From assembly GCA_009668205.1 (NCBI GenBank), contig WJYM01000010.1, forward strand, positions 62,001-126,000: 64,000 nt of DNA, in the 5' to 3' direction. Shown here piece by piece: positions 8,686-23,699 of the stretch. The DNA is from Enterobacteriaceae bacterium RIT691 (GTDB lineage Bacteria > Pseudomonadota > Gammaproteobacteria > Enterobacterales > Enterobacteriaceae). Under the pieces are notes generated by a model. The model was not told the DNA's origin. It searched no databases and saw only the letters and a list, made by a program, of their open reading frames with translations. Each line of letters begins with the position of its first letter. Position 1 is the first letter of the stretch. Both the position numbers and the translations under genes were made by a program.

Positions 8686-10128
8686 TTAGCTTGAGCAACT
8701 AACTTCCAGCCGCTTGCCCCATTCAGGCGGGCGGCTGGTATAGTCATCACTGCGATCGGCAAACGGCGTGCGCAAGGCTTCATGCAGGCGGCAGAACTCG
8801 TCGTACTCGCCGCGTTCTGCCTGTTCAATCGCCCGTTGCGCCAACCAGTTACGCAGCACTATAGCCGGGTTTATCTGCTTCATGCTTTGCTGTCGCTGGG
8901 CATCGTCAATCTGTTCCTGTTGCAGACGCGAGCGATAAGCGCTGAACCACTGGTCGAACGAGGCCCTGTCGATAAACTCATCCCGCAATGGAGACGTGGC
9001 CGTGCCCTGCTCCGTTTCACTGAGCATACGGAACGTTCGGGTGTAGTCGCTACCTTCACGCTCCATCAGGCTGAAGAGCCCGTTGAGCAGGTCATTATCG
9101 CCTTTGTCTTCAGTGAACAGACCCAGTTTTGCCCGCATTCGCTTACCGTATTCCAGCAGCAACGCTTCCTGATAGCCCTCCAGCGCACCATTGAGTACAT
9201 CCACGGCCATAAACGGCGACAGCGTCTGCGCCAGGCGTTGCAGATTCCACAATCCGACGGCAGGCTGATTCTCGAAGCTGTAACGCCCCTGATGATCGGA
9301 GTGATTACAGATGAATCCCGGCTGGAAATCATCGAGGAATCCAAACGGGCCGTAATCCATGGTCAGCCCAAGAATCGACATATTGTCAGTGTTCATCACC
9401 CCATGAGCAAAGCCCACCGTCTGCCAGCGAGCAATCATTTGTGCGGTCTTAGTGACAACGTCACGGAACCACCGCCCGTAGCGATCGTCTTCCTGCTGCA
9501 GATGCGGCCAGTGGTGACGGATCACGTAATCGGCCAGCTGTTGCACCTTTTCAGGCTCACGCCGGTAATAGAAATGCTCAAAATGACCGAAACGGACATG
9601 GCTTTCCGCCAGACGCATCAGCATCGCGCCCTGTTCCACCGTTTCCCGATAGACCGGCGTGTCGCTGGTCACCACAGAGAGCGCCCGGGTGCTCGGTATG
9701 CCTAATGCGTGCATCGCTTCCGACGCCAGGCTTTCGCGTAACGTAGAGCGCAGCACCGCGCGCCCGTCGCCCATCCGGGAGTAAGGCGTCAACCCGGCCC
9801 CCTTGAGATGCCAGTCATAGCGACGTCCGTCGGCAAGCTGCTGTTCGCCCAACAGGATCCCTCGGCCATCGCCCAGCTGTCCGGCCCACATGCCAAACTG
9901 ATGACCGCTGTAGACCTGTGCCAACGGCTGCATGCCCGGTAACAGTGACTCCCCGCCCCACACACCCGCACCTTGTGCCGGTGTGAAAAGTTCAGCGGGA
10001 AGGGCTAACTCCATCGCCAACGATGCGTTATGCCAAATCAAACGGGCATTATTCAGCGGCGTGGGAGACAGCTCGGTATAAAAACCTGGCAGCTCATCGC
10101 GCCAGTGATGGGTAAAAGACAGGGTCAT
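8686..10128 (-). CDS. selO: Protein adenylyltransferase SelO
   Basis: 480 residues (E. coli YdiU/SelO has 478). SelO is a pseudokinase-fold enzyme that transfers AMP from ATP to Ser/Thr/Tyr of target proteins, a role linked to redox stress. Family segments include [61 protein letters not shown] and [11 protein letters not shown]. The C-terminus ends in VSCSS; the Cys corresponds to the selenocysteine position of animal SelO proteins. A strong AGGAGGAACC site precedes the ATG. Confidence 0.95.
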   Translation of the reverse strand: MTLSFTHHWRDELPGFYTELSPTPLNNARLIWHNASLAMELALPAELFTPAQGAGVWGGESLLPGMQPLAQVYSGHQFGMWAGQLGDGRGILLGEQQLADGRRYDWHLKGAGLTPYSRMGDGRAVLRSTLRESLASEAMHALGIPSTRALSVVTSDTPVYRETVEQGAMLMRLAESHVRFGHFEHFYYRREPEKVQQLADYVIRHHWPHLQQEDDRYGRWFRDVVTKTAQMIARWQTVGFAHGVMNTDNMSILGLTMDYGPFGFLDDFQPGFICNHSDHQGRYSFENQPAVGLWNLQRLAQTLSPFMAVDVLNGALEGYQEALLLEYGKRMRAKLGLFTEDKGDNDLLNGLFSLMEREGSDYTRTFRMLSETEQGTATSPLRDEFIDRASFDQWFSAYRSRLQQEQIDDAQRQQSMKQINPAIVLRNWLAQRAIEQAERGEYDEFCRLHEALRTPFADRSDDYTSRPPEWGKRLEVSCSS

Positions 10129-10189
10129 GGTTCCTCCTGTCTCTAGTGTAGTGCCTGAATGCGCGAATAAATACGGGCAGCTTACAGGG

Positions 10190-10903
10190 TTATTCCTGTA
10201 CCAGTGAGGTCAGTGAGGCGGTGTCGACCGCAGGCCAGAGCGCGCCCTGATAGGCGCTAAATTCCCAGGGTTCCAGGCGCTCAAGCAGGGCCTGCGAATC
10301 TACCCCTGCCGCCAGCATCGACTCACAGCAAGGCTTTACCTGTGCGGCGATGGCTCGCATAAAGGGATCAAATGAGAGATAAGGCGCCTGCTGCTGAATA
10401 AAGTTTTTATCCAGCATCACCCGGGTAAACAATCCACTAAACACCGCCTGAGGGGTGGTATCGCCCGCGCCAAAATTTGCCAGCATTAGCGGAAATTGCT
10501 GGGCAAGTTGATACAGTAAATGCGTTTCATCAGCGTGTGACAGACCAGGATAATTTTCAGTGACGGTTAATTCCAGAAAGGAAAATCGTCTGGCCCATTG
10601 TGCGAGTGTTTTTCTTTCTGCCAGAGCCATAGCAATCGCAGGGGTAATATTAACCCAGGCAATTAATTGCTGTTGGATAAAAAAGATCTGACAGGATTCG
10701 AGGAGCTGGAGTTTTTCCTCAAACAATAATACTTCCTGTTCAGGGCTCAGCCGGGAAAGCACCAGGCTGCTTGGGGTGCGGACGGCATCCTCTGCCCCGA
10801 CGAAATGGGCGATGATTTCAAGTCCGATAAGTCGATCCCTGCCATTTTTGGCAGGGAGGAATAGCAATTCCGAACGATAGGCTTTATCCAGTGAGACAAT
10901 CAT
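10190..10903 (-). CDS. ydiV: Anti-FlhDC factor YdiV (degenerate EAL-like)
   Basis: 237 residues when started at 10903, the E. coli YdiV length. YdiV (RflP) binds FlhD, blocks flagellar gene activation and directs FlhDC to ClpXP. The EAL fold is recognisable ([42 protein letters not shown]), but the catalytic EAL motif is replaced by GLEIIAHF. It is thus expected to lack cyclic-di-GMP phosphodiesterase activity, as in the E. coli protein. GGAG lies 8 bases before the chosen ATG; the upstream GTG at 10912 overlaps that site. Confidence 0.9.
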   Translation of the reverse strand: MIVSLDKAYRSELLFLPAKNGRDRLIGLEIIAHFVGAEDAVRTPSSLVLSRLSPEQEVLLFEEKLQLLESCQIFFIQQQLIAWVNITPAIAMALAERKTLAQWARRFSFLELTVTENYPGLSHADETHLLYQLAQQFPLMLANFGAGDTTPQAVFSGLFTRVMLDKNFIQQQAPYLSFDPFMRAIAAQVKPCCESMLAAGVDSQALLERLEPWEFSAYQGALWPAVDTASLTSLVQE

Positions 10904-11149
10904 GGCACCCACTCCAGTTTAAAAGCTATCCCTGGTCGCCACTGTACGGTGTCAGTAGAAAAGAAAATCTTTGATTTCAATACAATTAATTTCATTCGTC
11001 CCTTTTATGTCTGAAATTCCTTTGCCTGTTGATTAATGATGATTGTAATCCATATTTGTACAATCACACAATCAGCAGCTTCCTAAGCGAATGAGATGAC
11101 AAACAATAATTATTTTACAGATTTAATCTATTTATTATTTTAAAAATAG

Positions 11150-11169
11150 AAAGGGCCCGGAGGCCCTTT
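11150..11169 (-). terminator. nlpC terminator
   Basis: The hairpin AAAGGGCC / GGCCCTTT with a 4-base loop stands 11 bases after the nlpC stop. Reading leftward it continues into CTATTTTTA, a modest T-tract. It probably ends the btu-nlpC transcript. Confidence 0.7.
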
Positions 11170-11180
11170 AAAAATTTGCG

Positions 11181-11645
11181 TTAAATCCTTCGGGCCTGCC
11201 AGAAGTTTTTACTCCAGTAGACATTATCCAGCGACGAGCGGGTGACTCCCTGGCTGGTAGACGCGTGAATAAACTGGTTGTCGGTATCGTAGATCCCGAC
11301 GTGTAATCCACTGTTACCAGAACCGGTTTTAAAGAAGACCAAATCGCCAGGTAATAAATCATCTTTGTCGATTTCAGTGCCGATCCTCGCCTGATGTTTG
11401 GTGTCTCTTGGCAACTGCATTTCGAATTTGTCGCGGAATGTCATCATCACGAAGGCCGAACAGTCAACGCCCCCGCGGGTGGTACCGCCGTAACGATAAG
11501 GCGTGCCGCGCCAATTCGCCAGCTGATCGTTAAGATTAGCAATGACGGTAATGGAATCAGCCAGACGTGGATTGGGTGGCGGCGCACGATGGCTACTACA
11601 CCCTGCTAAAATGAATGCCACCACTAACAAAATAAAGGGACGCAT
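11181..11645 (-). CDS. nlpC: NlpC/P60 family lipoprotein peptidase
   Basis: 154 residues, the same as E. coli NlpC. A lipoprotein signal ends in the lipobox LAGC (Cys at about residue 16), so it is probably an outer- or inner-membrane lipoprotein. The NlpC/P60 cysteine peptidase core is complete: GVDCSAFVMMTF (catalytic Cys), SGLHVGIYD (His) and FIHAS. Such enzymes cut peptidoglycan stem peptides. It is the last gene of a leftward block behind btuD. Confidence 0.95.
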   Translation of the reverse strand: MRPFILLVVAFILAGCSSHRAPPPNPRLADSITVIANLNDQLANWRGTPYRYGGTTRGGVDCSAFVMMTFRDKFEMQLPRDTKHQARIGTEIDKDDLLPGDLVFFKTGSGNSGLHVGIYDTDNQFIHASTSQGVTRSSLDNVYWSKNFWQARRI

Positions 11646-11721
11646 ATCCTGGCGTTTCCTCTGAGTTTTTTATAGAAATAATTTAGCCTGTGGAACTGAG
11701 AACTTGCAACTGTCCCGCGAA

Positions 11722-12468
11722 TTATGGCGCAGAAATCAGGATCGGCATCTCTTCAGTTGTCAGCATTTTGAAAGGCATATGATACGCAGCCGTCAGATTT
11801 TCGGTCGTCAAAACGTGCGATGTTTTGCCGCTGGCGAGGAGTTTTCCCTGCTGCATCAACCACGTCTGGCTGGCAAAGCGCAGCGTATGATTCAGATCGT
11901 GGCTGCTCATCACTATCGTCATCCCCTGTTGATGAAGTTCCATGAGCAGTTTATCCAGCGCGCTCTGCTGCGCGACGTCAAGGCTGTTCATCGGTTCATC
12001 CAGAAGGAGCAGCTGCCCTTGCGGATTGCCCTGCGGATGAACCTGTAATATTACGGCCGCAAGACGCACGCGCTGCCATTCGCCGCCGGAGAGCTGATTT
12101 ACCGGGCGTGCCAGCTTATCCTCCAGGCCAAGCTTGCGCGCAACGTCGTGCAGCAGTGAGTGTTGCGTTTTATCATGCTGATGCAGCGTCAGGTAATGCC
12201 AGACGGGCATGGCAAACGGTGGCGTCTGGTGCTGTGTCAGGTAAGCGCGGTGGCGAGACAGCTCCGATGCCGGCCAATGCGTGAGCGAACGCCCCTCAAA
12301 GAGGATGTCGCCTTTGCCCAGGCTCAGTCCGGCCATTCTTGCCAGCAGCGTACTTTTCCCTGCGCCATTCGGCCCGACAAGGTGCAGAATGTCGCCAGGC
12401 GATACTTCTGCGCTCATCGACTGTACCCGCCCGCGCTCTTCAACGGCCTGAAGCTGCATCAATGGCAT
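11722..12468 (-). CDS. btuD: Vitamin B12 ABC transporter ATP-binding protein
   Basis: 248 residues (E. coli BtuD 249). Walker [17 protein letters not shown], signature [15 protein letters not shown], Walker [13 protein letters not shown] and the H-loop [12 protein letters not shown] are present. It drives cobalamin import with BtuC. It lies two bases after btuE in the order btuC-btuE-btuD; the periplasmic BtuF partner is encoded elsewhere in enterics. Confidence 0.95.
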   Translation of the reverse strand: MPLMQLQAVEERGRVQSMSAEVSPGDILHLVGPNGAGKSTLLARMAGLSLGKGDILFEGRSLTHWPASELSRHRAYLTQHQTPPFAMPVWHYLTLHQHDKTQHSLLHDVARKLGLEDKLARPVNQLSGGEWQRVRLAAVILQVHPQGNPQGQLLLLDEPMNSLDVAQQSALDKLLMELHQQGMTIVMSSHDLNHTLRFASQTWLMQQGKLLASGKTSHVLTTENLTAAYHMPFKMLTTEEMPILISAP

Positions 12469-12470
12469 GA

Positions 12471-13022
12471 TTACTTAGCCAACGCCTGTTTGATAGCATC
12501 CACAATCTGCGGATCTTCCGGCGTCATGTCCGGCGAGAAACGCTGAATAACGGCGCCATCGCGACCAATCAGGAATTTTTCAAAATTCCACAGGATGTCG
12601 CCCTTCTCCTTCGGCGCGCGACCTTTGCTGGCCATACGCTCATAGAACCCGCTGTTTTCGGGGGCGACGGCGACTGGCGCAATGTGGGTCAGCTTCTGAT
12701 ACAGCGGGTGGCGGTGTTCGCCGTTGACGTCAATTTTGCTGAACATCGGGAAAGTGACGCCATAAGTGGTGCTGCAGAAGGTTTTAATCTCTTCTTCGCT
12801 CCCTGGCTCCTGACCCAGAAACTGATTGCACGGGAAGCCCATCACCTGAAAGCCCTGAGCTTCCCAGGCTTTCTGGAGATTTTCCAGCTGCTCATATTGC
12901 GGCGTCAGGCCGCACTGTGAAGCAACGTTGACCATCAACAGTACGTTGCCTTTGTATTTTTCCAGACTGACGTTTTCACCCTCAATCGTGGTGACCTGGG
13001 TAGTTAAGATGTCGTGTTGCAT
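12471..13022 (-). CDS. btuE: Glutathione peroxidase family protein BtuE
   Basis: 183 residues. The peroxidase site is in the block [16 protein letters not shown], where Cys replaces the selenocysteine of animal enzymes; [12 protein letters not shown] and [12 protein letters not shown] carry the conserved Gln and Trp. BtuE reduces peroxides with thioredoxin or glutathione and is not needed for B12 uptake, although it is embedded in the btu operon. Confidence 0.95.
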   Translation of the reverse strand: MQHDILTTQVTTIEGENVSLEKYKGNVLLMVNVASQCGLTPQYEQLENLQKAWEAQGFQVMGFPCNQFLGQEPGSEEEIKTFCSTTYGVTFPMFSKIDVNGEHRHPLYQKLTHIAPVAVAPENSGFYERMASKGRAPKEKGDILWNFEKFLIGRDGAVIQRFSPDMTPEDPQIVDAIKQALAK

Positions 13023-13050
13023 AGCGTCCTCTTGGGTTTTTAGCCGGCAC

Positions 13051-14031
13051 TCAGCGGCCAGCTTTCAATAATAGCCAGATAAAGACAGGTGCGCCTAGTG
13101 TGGCGGTGACCACACCAATCGGCAGCTCAGCGGAAGCCAGCGCCAGCCGGGCGATGATATCCGCGCACAGTAACGTAGCTCCCCCTGCCAGCACACAAGC
13201 AGGAAGCAGCACGCGGTGATCGCTCAGGCCACACAGCCGCAGCAGATGAGGGATAACCAGGCCGATAAAACCAATCGCCCCTGCCAGCGCCACGCTGACG
13301 CCCACCAGCCAGCCCGTTGCCAGCACCAGCAAACGTCGCCACAGCCAAAGCGGTAGCCCTAACTGGCGGGCTGACGTTTCGCCCAGTGACAACAAATTAA
13401 GTGCATCAGATTGCAGACAAACCCACAGAATTGCGGGCAGCAGCACGATCATCAGCCACGCCTGATGCCAGTCGACGCCTCCAAATCCGCCCATCATCCA
13501 GTACATCAGTTGGCGCAAATCAAAGGACGTGGAGAAATAGACAGCCCAGGTCATCAGGGCACTACAAATAATGCCCAGCGCCACGCCTGCCAGCAACAGA
13601 CGGCTGGTAGAAAGATGGCGACGAGCAAAGCGCAGCAAAATAAAGGTGATCATTAACGCGCCGGCAATGGCGCTTAACCCTAATGCCCATTCCGGCAACA
13701 GCCCCTTTCCGAGGAAAACGGCCGCAATCAGGCCTACGCCTGCGCCGTTCGACACGCCGAGCAAACCAGGTTCTGCCAGCGGGTTTTCAAACAACGCCTG
13801 CATGATTGCCCCGGAGACAGCCAACGCCGCCCCCACCAGCACCACCGCCAGCGTGCGCGGCAGGCGAATTTGCCAAACAAATAGCTCACCGCGCGGCGTC
13901 AGCCAGTCGGCGGGGAACAGCCATTGCTCGCCGGCACACAGACTGATAAATACGGTAAGCAGGAGCAGAAGCAGTAATGCGCCAAGCCACCGCTGGTTTC
14001 GCTGCTGCTGTCGTTGGACGAGTGTCTGCAT
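13051..14031 (-). CDS. btuC: Vitamin B12 ABC transporter permease
   Basis: 326 residues, matching E. coli BtuC exactly in length. It is a FecCD-family permease with about ten helices; [22 protein letters not shown] and [23 protein letters not shown] are diagnostic, the latter forming the coupling helices to BtuD. It is the first gene of btuCED and is separated from ihfA by a bidirectional hairpin. Confidence 0.95.
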   Translation of the reverse strand: MQTLVQRQQQRNQRWLGALLLLLLLTVFISLCAGEQWLFPADWLTPRGELFVWQIRLPRTLAVVLVGAALAVSGAIMQALFENPLAEPGLLGVSNGAGVGLIAAVFLGKGLLPEWALGLSAIAGALMITFILLRFARRHLSTSRLLLAGVALGIICSALMTWAVYFSTSFDLRQLMYWMMGGFGGVDWHQAWLMIVLLPAILWVCLQSDALNLLSLGETSARQLGLPLWLWRRLLVLATGWLVGVSVALAGAIGFIGLVIPHLLRLCGLSDHRVLLPACVLAGGATLLCADIIARLALASAELPIGVVTATLGAPVFIWLLLKAGR

Positions 14032-14096
14032 GGGTTCTCGAAATGAGTGTCTGAAGTAACTGATTTTATTGTGTCTGAGCGTAACAGAAAAGAAAA

Positions 14097-14119
14097 AAGG
14101 CCGCAGAGCGGCCTTTTTG
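14097..14119 (-). terminator. Terminator between ihfA and btuC
   Basis: AAGGCCGC-AGA-GCGGCCTT is a perfect 8-bp stem flanked by T-runs in both directions (TTTTTT leftward, TTTTT rightward). It follows ihfA and closes the pheST-ihfA unit. Confidence 0.85.
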
Positions 14120-14131
14120 GTTAATCAGAAA

Positions 14132-14431
14132 TTACTCTTCTTTGGGCGAAGCGTTTTCGACTCGGCTTTTTAACTTCTGGCCGGGTCTGAAGGTCACCAC
14201 GCGCCGGGCTGTAATGGGAATATCTTCGCCCGTTTTCGGGTTGCGCCCGGGGCGTTGATTTTTATCGCGCAAATCGAAGTTACCAAAACCAGAGAGTTTT
14301 ACCTGCTCACCGTTCTCAAGAGCGCGACGGATCTCTTCGAAAAACAGCTCTACCAGTTCTTTGGCATCCCGTTTGCTAAGCCCAAGCTTATCAAACAGAT
14401 ATTCTGACATTTCAGCTTTTGTAAGCGCCAT
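14132..14431 (-). CDS. ihfA: Integration host factor alpha subunit
   Basis: 99 residues, the E. coli length. IHF-alpha pairs with IHF-beta to bend DNA sharply at specific sites. The DNABII signature [19 protein letters not shown], with the intercalating Pro on the beta arm, is intact. It begins 4 bases after the pheT stop, as in the E. coli pheST-ihfA operon. Confidence 0.97.
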
Positions 14432-14435
14432 AGGT

Positions 14436-17837
<3,402 letters not shown>

Positions 17838-17864
17838 TTAGCGATTTTCATCAACGGCAGAGAC

Positions 17865-17889
17865 AAAAAAAGCCTCCCTGGGGAGGCTT
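17865..17889 (-). terminator. pheST attenuator terminator
   Basis: Read leftward, AGCCTCCC-CA-GGGAGGCT is an 8-bp GC-rich stem followed by TTTTTT. It stands between the Phe-rich leader peptide pheM and pheS, as in the attenuator of the E. coli pheST operon. Confidence 0.9.
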
Positions 17890-17935
17890 CTGGCGCTGTT
17901 TTCCGTTTCTTCTTTCACGCGCTAGCCCCCTGAGT

Positions 17936-17980
17936 TCAGGTGCTAAAGTAAAAAAAGAAGCGGAAAATAGCAGCATTCAT
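17936..17980 (-). CDS. pheM: pheST leader peptide
   Basis: A 14-residue ORF read leftward, [14 protein letters not shown], with five Phe codons among residues 6-12. It matches the E. coli pheM leader. Ribosome stalling at the Phe codons when charged tRNA-Phe is scarce would prevent formation of the downstream terminator (17865-17889) and raise pheST expression. It is too short for ordinary ORF calling. Confidence 0.95.
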
Positions 17981-18071
17981 GCTTGCGTTACCTTGTCTGA
18001 AAGGTCTGTGAAGGACTTATTGAAAAGTTTTCACGCTGAAAAGTCAACGTTATCAGTGTTTCTGAAACGAA

Positions 18072-18095
18072 AAGAGGGAGGCAAGCCTCCCTCTT
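18072..18095 (-). terminator. rplT terminator
   Basis: Read leftward, AAGAGGGAGGC-TT-GCCTCCCTCTT is an 11-bp perfect stem followed by TTCGTTTC. It begins 9 bases after the rplT stop, before pheM. Confidence 0.8.
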
Positions 18096-18103
18096 CAACT
18101 GGC

Positions 18104-18484
<381 letters not shown>

Positions 18485-18511
18485 TTAGTAAAAAAATTAA
18501 ACGTTAACGGC

Positions 18512-18733
<222 letters not shown>

Positions 18734-18805
18734 TTAAAAAATGAAACGTAGGCGAACAAAGACTGTGGGACCCGAGAGCCCCACGGTCAATGCTACTTGA
18801 AGGCC

Positions 18806-19351
<546 letters not shown>

Positions 19352-21280
19352 TTATTCCTCCAGTTGTTGAAGACTGCGGCTACGGATCTCTAGTAGCAGC
19401 TTCTCAATCACTTCCTCTACGCCCATGCTACCCAGGTCTTTTCCGCGACGGGTGCGCACAGCAACTTTGCCGGCCTCAACCTCTTTGTCGCCACAAACCA
19501 ACATATAAGGGACACGACGTAAAGTGTGCTCGCGGATTTTAAAGCCAATCTTCTCATTTCTCAAGTCTGCTTTTACTCGAATGCCTGCATTTTGTAGTTT
19601 GCGGGTCAATTCGTTAACGTAATCAGACTGTGAATCGGTGATATTCATCACCACGACCTGCACCGGTGCCAACCAGGTTGGGAAGAATCCAGCGAACTCT
19701 TCGGTCAAAATACCGATGAAACGTTCGATGGAGCCCAGAATGGCACGGTGAATCATCACCGGTACCTGACGCTCGTTGCTTTCGCCTACGTAAGAGGCGC
19801 TCAGACGCTGCGGCAGGGAGAAGTCCAGCTGTACTGTTCCGCACTGCCAAGCACGATCGAGGCAGTCATACAGGGTAAATTCAATTTTAGGGCCGTAGAA
19901 TGCGCCCTCACCCAGTTGATATTCAAATGGGATGTTATTTTCTTCCAGCGCCACGGCCAGATCGGCTTCCGCACGATCCCACATCTCATCACTACCGATG
20001 CGTTTTTCCGGACGGGTGGACAGCTTGACCACGATTTTCTCGAAGCCAAAAGTGCTGTACATATCATAGACCATACGGATACAGGCGTTAACTTCATCAC
20101 GAACCTGTTCTTCAGTACAGAAGATATGTGCGTCATCCTGGGTAAAACCACGAACGCGCATCAGGCCATGCAGCGCGCCTGACGGCTCGTTACGGTGGCA
20201 GCTGCCGAACTCTGCCATACGTAGCGGCAGGTCGCGGTAGGATTTCAGACCCTGATTGAAGATCTGCACGTGGCCTGGGCAGTTCATTGGCTTGATGCAG
20301 TATTCACGATTCTCCGAAGAGGTGGTGAACATCGCATCTTTGTAGTTGTCCCAGTGCCCGGTTTTTTCCCACAGCACGCGGTCCATCATGAACGGACCTT
20401 TCACTTCCTGGTACTGGTATTCCTTGAGCTTAGAGCGCACGAAGGTTTCCAGTTCACGGAAGATAGTCCAGCCATCGTTATGCCAGAATACCATACCTGG
20501 CGCTTCTTCCTGCATATGATACAGGTCGAGCTGCTTACCAATGCGGCGATGATCACGCTTAGACGCTTCTTCCAGACGCAGAAGATGCGCATTCAGCGCT
20601 TTTTTATCACCCCAAGCAGTCCCGTAGATGCGCTGCAACATTTTGTTGTTGCTGTCGCCACGCCAATAGGCGCCTGCGGTTTTCATCAGCTTGAAGTGAT
20701 GGCAGAAACGCATGTTCGGCACGTGCGGACCACGGCACATGTCGACGTATTCTTCGTGATGATACAAGCCAGGCTTGTCATCATGCGCGATGTTTTCATC
20801 AAGAATGGAGACTTTATACGTCTCACCGCGCTGAACGAAGGTTTCACGCGCTTCGTGCCAGCTTACTTTTTTCTTGATGACATCGTAGTTCTTCTCAGCC
20901 AGCTCGTGCATACGCTTTTCGAGGGCGTCGATATCTTCCTGAGTCAGGGTATGGTCGAGGTCAACGTCGTAGTAGAAACCGTTATCAATGACCGGACCGA
21001 TGGCCATTTTGGTGTGTGGCCACAGCTGTTTGATCGCGTGTCCCAGCAGGTGCGCACAGGAGTGACGAATGATCTCCAGACCTTCTTCGTCTTTTACGGT
21101 GATCAGCGACAGCTTTGCGTCCTGTTCAATCAGATCGCTGGCATCGACCAGCTCGCCGTCAACGCGGCCAGCAATAGTAGCTTTCGCCAGGCCAGGACCG
21201 ATATCCAGGGCAACATCCATAGGAGTGACAGCATGGTCGAAATGGCGTTGGCTGCCATCAGGAAGAGTAATTACAGGCAT
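19352..21280 (-). CDS. thrS: Threonine--tRNA ligase
   Basis: 642 residues, the E. coli length. Domains: TGS (about 1-62), editing domain (about 63-225) with the [10 protein letters not shown] zinc-like motif HxxxH, class II core with [11 protein letters not shown] (zinc Cys), motif 2 around [20 protein letters not shown], and motif 3 near [17 protein letters not shown], then the anticodon-binding domain (about 535-642). Its stop is 3 bases before the infC AUU codon. Its own mRNA leader carries a tRNA-Thr mimic used for autoregulation. Confidence 0.98.
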   Translation of the reverse strand: MPVITLPDGSQRHFDHAVTPMDVALDIGPGLAKATIAGRVDGELVDASDLIEQDAKLSLITVKDEEGLEIIRHSCAHLLGHAIKQLWPHTKMAIGPVIDNGFYYDVDLDHTLTQEDIDALEKRMHELAEKNYDVIKKKVSWHEARETFVQRGETYKVSILDENIAHDDKPGLYHHEEYVDMCRGPHVPNMRFCHHFKLMKTAGAYWRGDSNNKMLQRIYGTAWGDKKALNAHLLRLEEASKRDHRRIGKQLDLYHMQEEAPGMVFWHNDGWTIFRELETFVRSKLKEYQYQEVKGPFMMDRVLWEKTGHWDNYKDAMFTTSSENREYCIKPMNCPGHVQIFNQGLKSYRDLPLRMAEFGSCHRNEPSGALHGLMRVRGFTQDDAHIFCTEEQVRDEVNACIRMVYDMYSTFGFEKIVVKLSTRPEKRIGSDEMWDRAEADLAVALEENNIPFEYQLGEGAFYGPKIEFTLYDCLDRAWQCGTVQLDFSLPQRLSASYVGESNERQVPVMIHRAILGSIERFIGILTEEFAGFFPTWLAPVQVVVMNITDSQSDYVNELTRKLQNAGIRVKADLRNEKIGFKIREHTLRRVPYMLVCGDKEVEAGKVAVRTRRGKDLGSMGVEEVIEKLLLEIRSRSLQQLEE

Positions 21281-21301
21281 GTTATATCCTTATTTGCAGT
21301 G

Positions 21302-21322
21302 GTGTCCCACACGAAAGAACAC
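21302..21322 (-). promoter_or_regulatory. thrS translational operator, tRNA-Thr anticodon mimic
   Basis: Read leftward, the mRNA segment has a 7-bp stem (GUGUUCU / GGGACAC, with G-U pairs) closing a 7-base loop UUCGUGU that contains CGU, the anticodon of a tRNA-Thr. It lies 22-42 bases before the thrS start. This is domain 2 of the operator known from E. coli, which ThrRS binds to block ribosome loading. Confidence 0.85.
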
Positions 21323-21576
21323 ATACAAAATTGATTTTGAAAAGTTAACGGCAGGGCTTATCGGGTATCGCGCTTCACTCTGCGGAAACAGACGTCTGAA
21401 CAACAGGTTGCTTTCAGTCTTACCGATAAATGCAGTTAAGTACCCGCACATACTACACGTCTTGGCGTGGTGTTAAAAGTCCGCCTTTCCGTTTGTAAAT
21501 TTATTTAAAGACTGTATGGCAATTGCCGAAGCCGCACTTTTTCACGATTATGCCCGTTTTTTGACGGGAGCACTCC

Positions 21577-22788
21577 ATGCGCGAACTTCTGACCCTCCTT
21601 CAGCAATATGGTATCGATCTGAATCATCCATCCTCGATGCTGATGGTGTTCGGCTACCTCATTGTTATCACCCTGCTGGTGCATTTTATTCTGCATCGTG
21701 TTGTCCTGCGTACCATTGAAAAGCACGCGGCGTCGCGCGATACGCTTTGGCTGAAAAGCTTCACGCAGAGCAAAATTTTCCATCGCATTGCGATGACCTT
21801 TGAAGGAGTTCTGCTTAACTTCCAGCTGGTCATGTGTCTGAAAGCCGGTAGCCATGTCGGGATGCTGATCAGCATTTGTGCCCAGATGTGGATCCTGCTG
21901 TTCGCCCTGCTTTCGTTCTTCTCTGCGCTGGATGTGGCGCATAAGATTTCTCATCAGTACAAAATTGCCAGCCAGCTTCCGTTGCGCGGGATTATCCAGG
22001 GCGTGAAGCTGGTTGCGGCCTCCATCGTCGCGATTCTGATGATTTCCCTGCTGATTGGTAAGTCACCAGCCATTCTGTTCAGTGGTTTGGGTGCGATGGC
22101 CGCCGTGCTGATGTTGGTGTTTAAAGACCCTTTGCTTGGTCTGGTCGCCGGGATCCAGCTTTCCGCCAATACCATGCTGCACATGGGTGACTGGCTGGAG
22201 ATGCCAAAATACGGTGCGGATGGCAACGTGATTGATATCGGTCTGACCACGGTGAAAGTGCAGAACTGGGATAACACCATCACCACCATCCCGACCTATG
22301 CGCTGGTCTCTGACGCCTTCAAAAACTGGAGCTATATGTCTGCTTCCGGTGGCCGTCGCATCAAACGCAGCATCTTCATCGACAGCACCAGCATTCACTT
22401 TATCTCGCCGGAAGAGCAACAGCGTCTGAATCAGACGCCGATGCTGAAAGCCTGGTTTGAAGAGCGGCAGCTGAAAATGGCCAATGATGTGCTGAACGGT
22501 GAAGGAATGACCAATATCGGCGCATTCCGTGCCTGGCTGACAGAGTACCTGCAGCAGCATCCGAAATTGCGTAATGATATGACGCTGATGGTGCGCCAGC
22601 TTGCACCGAGTTCAGAAGGTCTGCCGCTGGAGATTTACGCCTTTACCAATACGGTCGTCTGGCTGGAATATGAAAGCATTCAGGCTGACATCTTCGATCA
22701 CATCTATGCCGTTATCGAACAGTTTGGCCTGCGAATTTATCAGCGCCCTTCGGGCAATGACATTCAGGCTCAGTTGCTGGCTGGCTAA
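21577..22788 (+). CDS. MscS-family mechanosensitive channel, YbdG-like
   Basis: 403 residues. The N-terminal part has about five membrane helices; the last two precede the conserved MscS pore/beta region ([42 protein letters not shown], then [28 protein letters not shown]). The match to E. coli YbdG (MscM, 415 residues) is close from end to end, including [12 protein letters not shown] and [26 protein letters not shown]. It probably releases solutes during osmotic downshift. E. coli K-12 has no such gene between thrS and ydiY. A hairpin terminator follows directly. Confidence 0.9.
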   Translation: MRELLTLLQQYGIDLNHPSSMLMVFGYLIVITLLVHFILHRVVLRTIEKHAASRDTLWLKSFTQSKIFHRIAMTFEGVLLNFQLVMCLKAGSHVGMLISICAQMWILLFALLSFFSALDVAHKISHQYKIASQLPLRGIIQGVKLVAASIVAILMISLLIGKSPAILFSGLGAMAAVLMLVFKDPLLGLVAGIQLSANTMLHMGDWLEMPKYGADGNVIDIGLTTVKVQNWDNTITTIPTYALVSDAFKNWSYMSASGGRRIKRSIFIDSTSIHFISPEEQQRLNQTPMLKAWFEERQLKMANDVLNGEGMTNIGAFRAWLTEYLQQHPKLRNDMTLMVRQLAPSSEGLPLEIYAFTNTVVWLEYESIQADIFDHIYAVIEQFGLRIYQRPSGNDIQAQLLAG

Positions 22789-22794
22789 ACTGTC

Positions 22795-22824
22795 AAGGGC
22801 GCTTTAAGCGCCCTTTTCTTTTTT
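22795..22824 (+). terminator. Terminator after the MscS-family gene
   Basis: AAGGGCGCTT-T-AAGCGCCCTT is a 10-bp perfect stem followed by TTCTTTTTT. It also lies just downstream of the convergent pxpA-like gene, so it may serve both. Confidence 0.85.
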
Positions 22825-22840
22825 CACGCTGAGCGGTGCA

Positions 22841-23617
22841 TTACGCTCGCACGCCAAAAGATTGTACCCGAATCCCCTCTGCATCCAGACGCTGACGAAC
22901 GGCCCGCGCCATCGCCACCGCCCCCGGACTGTCGCCATGCAGGCAAATTGAATCAGCCTGAATCGGCGTGAACGTTCCCTCGATAGACTGCACGCCACCG
23001 TGGATAATCATCTGCACGACGCGTTCTGCCACCTGCTGCGGGTCGTGTAAAACGGCCCCTTCCTCACGGCGTGACACCAGCATGCCATCTGCGTGGTAAG
23101 CCCGGTCGGCGAAAGCCTCCGCGACGGTGTGCAGGCCCGCGGCTTTTGCCCAATCGATCAATGGCGAACCCGCCAGTGCCACCAGCGCCAATCGGCTATC
23201 GACCGCTAAGATGGCTTCAATCACCGCCCTGGCCTGCCTCTCATTGGTTGCGATGGTGTTATAAAGCGCCCCATGGGGTTTGACATAGCTCACCACTGTT
23301 TCCGCCGCTTTTGCCAGTGCCTGTAACGCGCCTATCTGGTAAATCACATCGGCGGTTAACTCGTCGCTGGCTATGTCCATGTTTCGTCGACCAAAGCCCA
23401 TCAGATCGGGATAGGCGACGTGCGCCCCAACAGCGACATTCAGCTGTTTTGCCGTTCGCAGTGTGGTCAGGAGTGCGGCAGGGGAACCCGCATGAAATCC
23501 GCAGGCAATATTCGCGCTGCTCACCAACGGCAGGATCGCAGCATCATCGCCCATCGACCACTGACCGTAGCTCTCGCCTGAATCGCTGTTTAAATCAATC
23601 TGAAGGGCCTGCGTCAT
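22841..23617 (-). CDS. LamB/YcsF (5-oxoprolinase subunit A) family protein
   Basis: 258 residues from the ATG at 23617. The family blocks [48 protein letters not shown] and [12 protein letters not shown] are intact, so the presumed metal and substrate site is conserved. PxpA works with PxpB and PxpC as an ATP-dependent 5-oxoprolinase. Here the neighbours are an MscS channel and a DedA protein; no pxpB or pxpC is nearby. It may borrow partners encoded elsewhere or have a different job. GAG lies 9 bases before the chosen start; an ATG three codons upstream is possible. Confidence 0.85.
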   Translation of the reverse strand: MTQALQIDLNSDSGESYGQWSMGDDAAILPLVSSANIACGFHAGSPAALLTTLRTAKQLNVAVGAHVAYPDLMGFGRRNMDIASDELTADVIYQIGALQALAKAAETVVSYVKPHGALYNTIATNERQARAVIEAILAVDSRLALVALAGSPLIDWAKAAGLHTVAEAFADRAYHADGMLVSRREEGAVLHDPQQVAERVVQMIIHGGVQSIEGTFTPIQADSICLHGDSPGAVAMARAVRQRLDAEGIRVQSFGVRA

Positions 23618-23699
23618 GGTGGGCATCTCGTGGTTGTTCGCCTTTTGTTAAGGTCAGTCGGTGTATCACTGTTATACCGTTTTACACAAGGAGACGAAA

